From: Eubacterium callanderi
GTDB taxonomy: Bacteria; Bacillota; Clostridia; Eubacteriales; Eubacteriaceae
Length of the DNA: 64,000 bases
Direction: 5' to 3'
Assembly (NCBI RefSeq): GCF_900142645.1
Contig: NZ_FRBP01000013.1
Coordinates: 62,001-126,000 of the forward strand
Shown: piece after piece, positions 63,478 to 64,000 of the stretch
How the letters are laid out: each line of letters begins with the position of its first letter
Position numbering within the stretch: the first letter of the stretch is position 1
The notes under the pieces: generated by a model
Told to the model about the DNA's origin: nothing
Databases searched by the model: none
Seen by the model: only the letters and a program-made list of their open reading frames with translations
Made by a program: the position numbers and the translations under genes

Positions 63478-64000
63478 ATGAAAGATTTTTACAGAGCACT
63501 TAAGCTATCAAAAAAGACAAATGAACCCCTGGCTGTCGTTACGATTATTCATTTTCATGGTTCTGCGCCCAGAGGGACGGGTGCCTGGATGGCTGTTTAT
63601 AAGGATGGCACCACCATTGGTACCGTGGGTGGTGGTGCCATGGAATACGATGCTCAGCAGGAAGCAAAGAAACTGTATGAAACCAGGACTTCTTTTATGA
63701 AGGAATACATACTGAGGCCAAATGAAGCTGGTGACCTCGGTATGGTATGCGGCGGAAACGCCATGTTGTATTTTCAGTATTTATCTCCGGATAACCCACA
63801 GACAGAAAATCTGATAGAAGAGCTTGGCAGAGCATATAAATCCAATGAGGATGCCTGGCTTCTCACCAGTTGGGAAAAGCCTGCGGTGTTTGAGATGGCT
63901 GTAGTCAATGAAAGGATAAAAGAAACAATGCCTTATAACCTCGAATTGTTTCAAAAAGAAAGTCGTTTACTTAAGAAGAATAAAATCTGTTTCTTTTCCC
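63478..64000 (+). CDS. xdhC: XdhC/CoxI-family maturation protein, N-terminal part (partial)
   Basis: The first 174 codons are in the window; the gene runs past its end. GSAPRGTGAWMAVYKDGTTIGTVGGGAMEYDA is the XdhC/CoxI N-terminal signature, and VCGGNAMLYFQYL follows. XdhC-type proteins bind the molybdenum cofactor and insert it, with its third ligand, into the hydroxylase. The start follows AGAGGATGAC, 8 bases after the previous stop. It closes the known part of the maturation operon. Confidence 0.88.
   Translation, partial: MKDFYRALKLSKKTNEPLAVVTIIHFHGSAPRGTGAWMAVYKDGTTIGTVGGGAMEYDAQQEAKKLYETRTSFMKEYILRPNEAGDLGMVCGGNAMLYFQYLSPDNPQTENLIEELGRAYKSNEDAWLLTSWEKPAVFEMAVVNERIKETMPYNLELFQKESRLLKKNKICFFS

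Noticed and set aside
1-64000. CRISPR arrays, insertion sequences, prophage genes, tRNA or rRNA.
   Set aside because: None was recognised on reading the sequence; no regular spaced repeats, transposase or integrase motifs were seen. A tRNA scan was not possible here, so a missed tRNA cannot be ruled out.

Overview
The window looks like chromosome of a low-to-moderate GC, anaerobic Firmicute, most likely an acetogen of the Eubacterium limosum group (Eubacteriaceae). This is inferred from gene content: a glycyl-radical enzyme system, a BCCT carrier beside uroporphyrinogen-decarboxylase-fold (URO-D) proteins, a selenium-dependent molybdenum hydroxylase system, and strong AGGAGG-type ribosome binding sites. 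No rRNA, tRNA, CRISPR array, insertion sequence or prophage gene was seen.

Region 1 (1-8700) is accessory. It holds the 3' end of a glycyl radical enzyme and its activase, a divergent PucR-type regulator, and an apparent operon of two URO-D-fold paralogues, an MFS carrier and a BCCT carrier. Each URO-D gene is followed at once by a 45-codon gene missed by ordinary length cut-offs; the two small proteins share an acidic body and an aromatic FV-x-x-LF tail. This is the best candidate for an undescribed system, perhaps uptake and breakdown of a quaternary ammonium compound. Region 2 (8784-20618) is a calcium-type P-ATPase, a probable free-standing small RNA gene, and the translation operon pyrH-frr-rimP-nusA-ylxR-infB-rbfA-nrnA-truB-ribF.

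Region 3 (20630-28840) is a polyol cluster: a SorC-type regulator facing a class II aldolase, a triosephosphate-isomerase-like protein and YjbQ, then gutM, a three-gene glucitol-type PTS, a SAF-domain NAD(P) oxidoreductase in the place of sorbitol-6-phosphate dehydrogenase, and an HPr paralogue. Region 4 (28980-39870) is mixed: a GNAT acetyltransferase, a flavodoxin-fold reductase, a REC/HD-GYP/GGDEF protein, a regulator with two GntR-like DNA-binding domains, glutaminase, a copper operon (a copA gene carrying an in-frame copZ, then csoR, with a clear CsoR-like operator), and a ricin-type lectin domain fused to a histone-H1-like tail.

Region 5 (39900-64000) is a purine/urate-type catabolic island. 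It contains a selenium-dependent xanthine dehydrogenase, a leftward ssnA-ygfK-hydantoinase operon, and a rightward operon of a YheO-like regulator, ygeX, ygeY, ygeW, carbamate kinase, ridA, an NCS2 purine permease and a second YheO-like regulator. These run without a break into the selenium/molybdenum cofactor maturation genes yqeC, mocA, yqeB, a cysteine-desulfurase-like gene, selD, yedF, a DUF3343 gene, a MoeA-like gene and xdhC (cut by the window end). Permease, hydroxylase, ring-opening enzymes, ammonia lyase, carbamoyltransferase and carbamate kinase together suggest anaerobic purine use with ATP from carbamoyl phosphate, with the selenium cofactor genes arming the hydroxylase.
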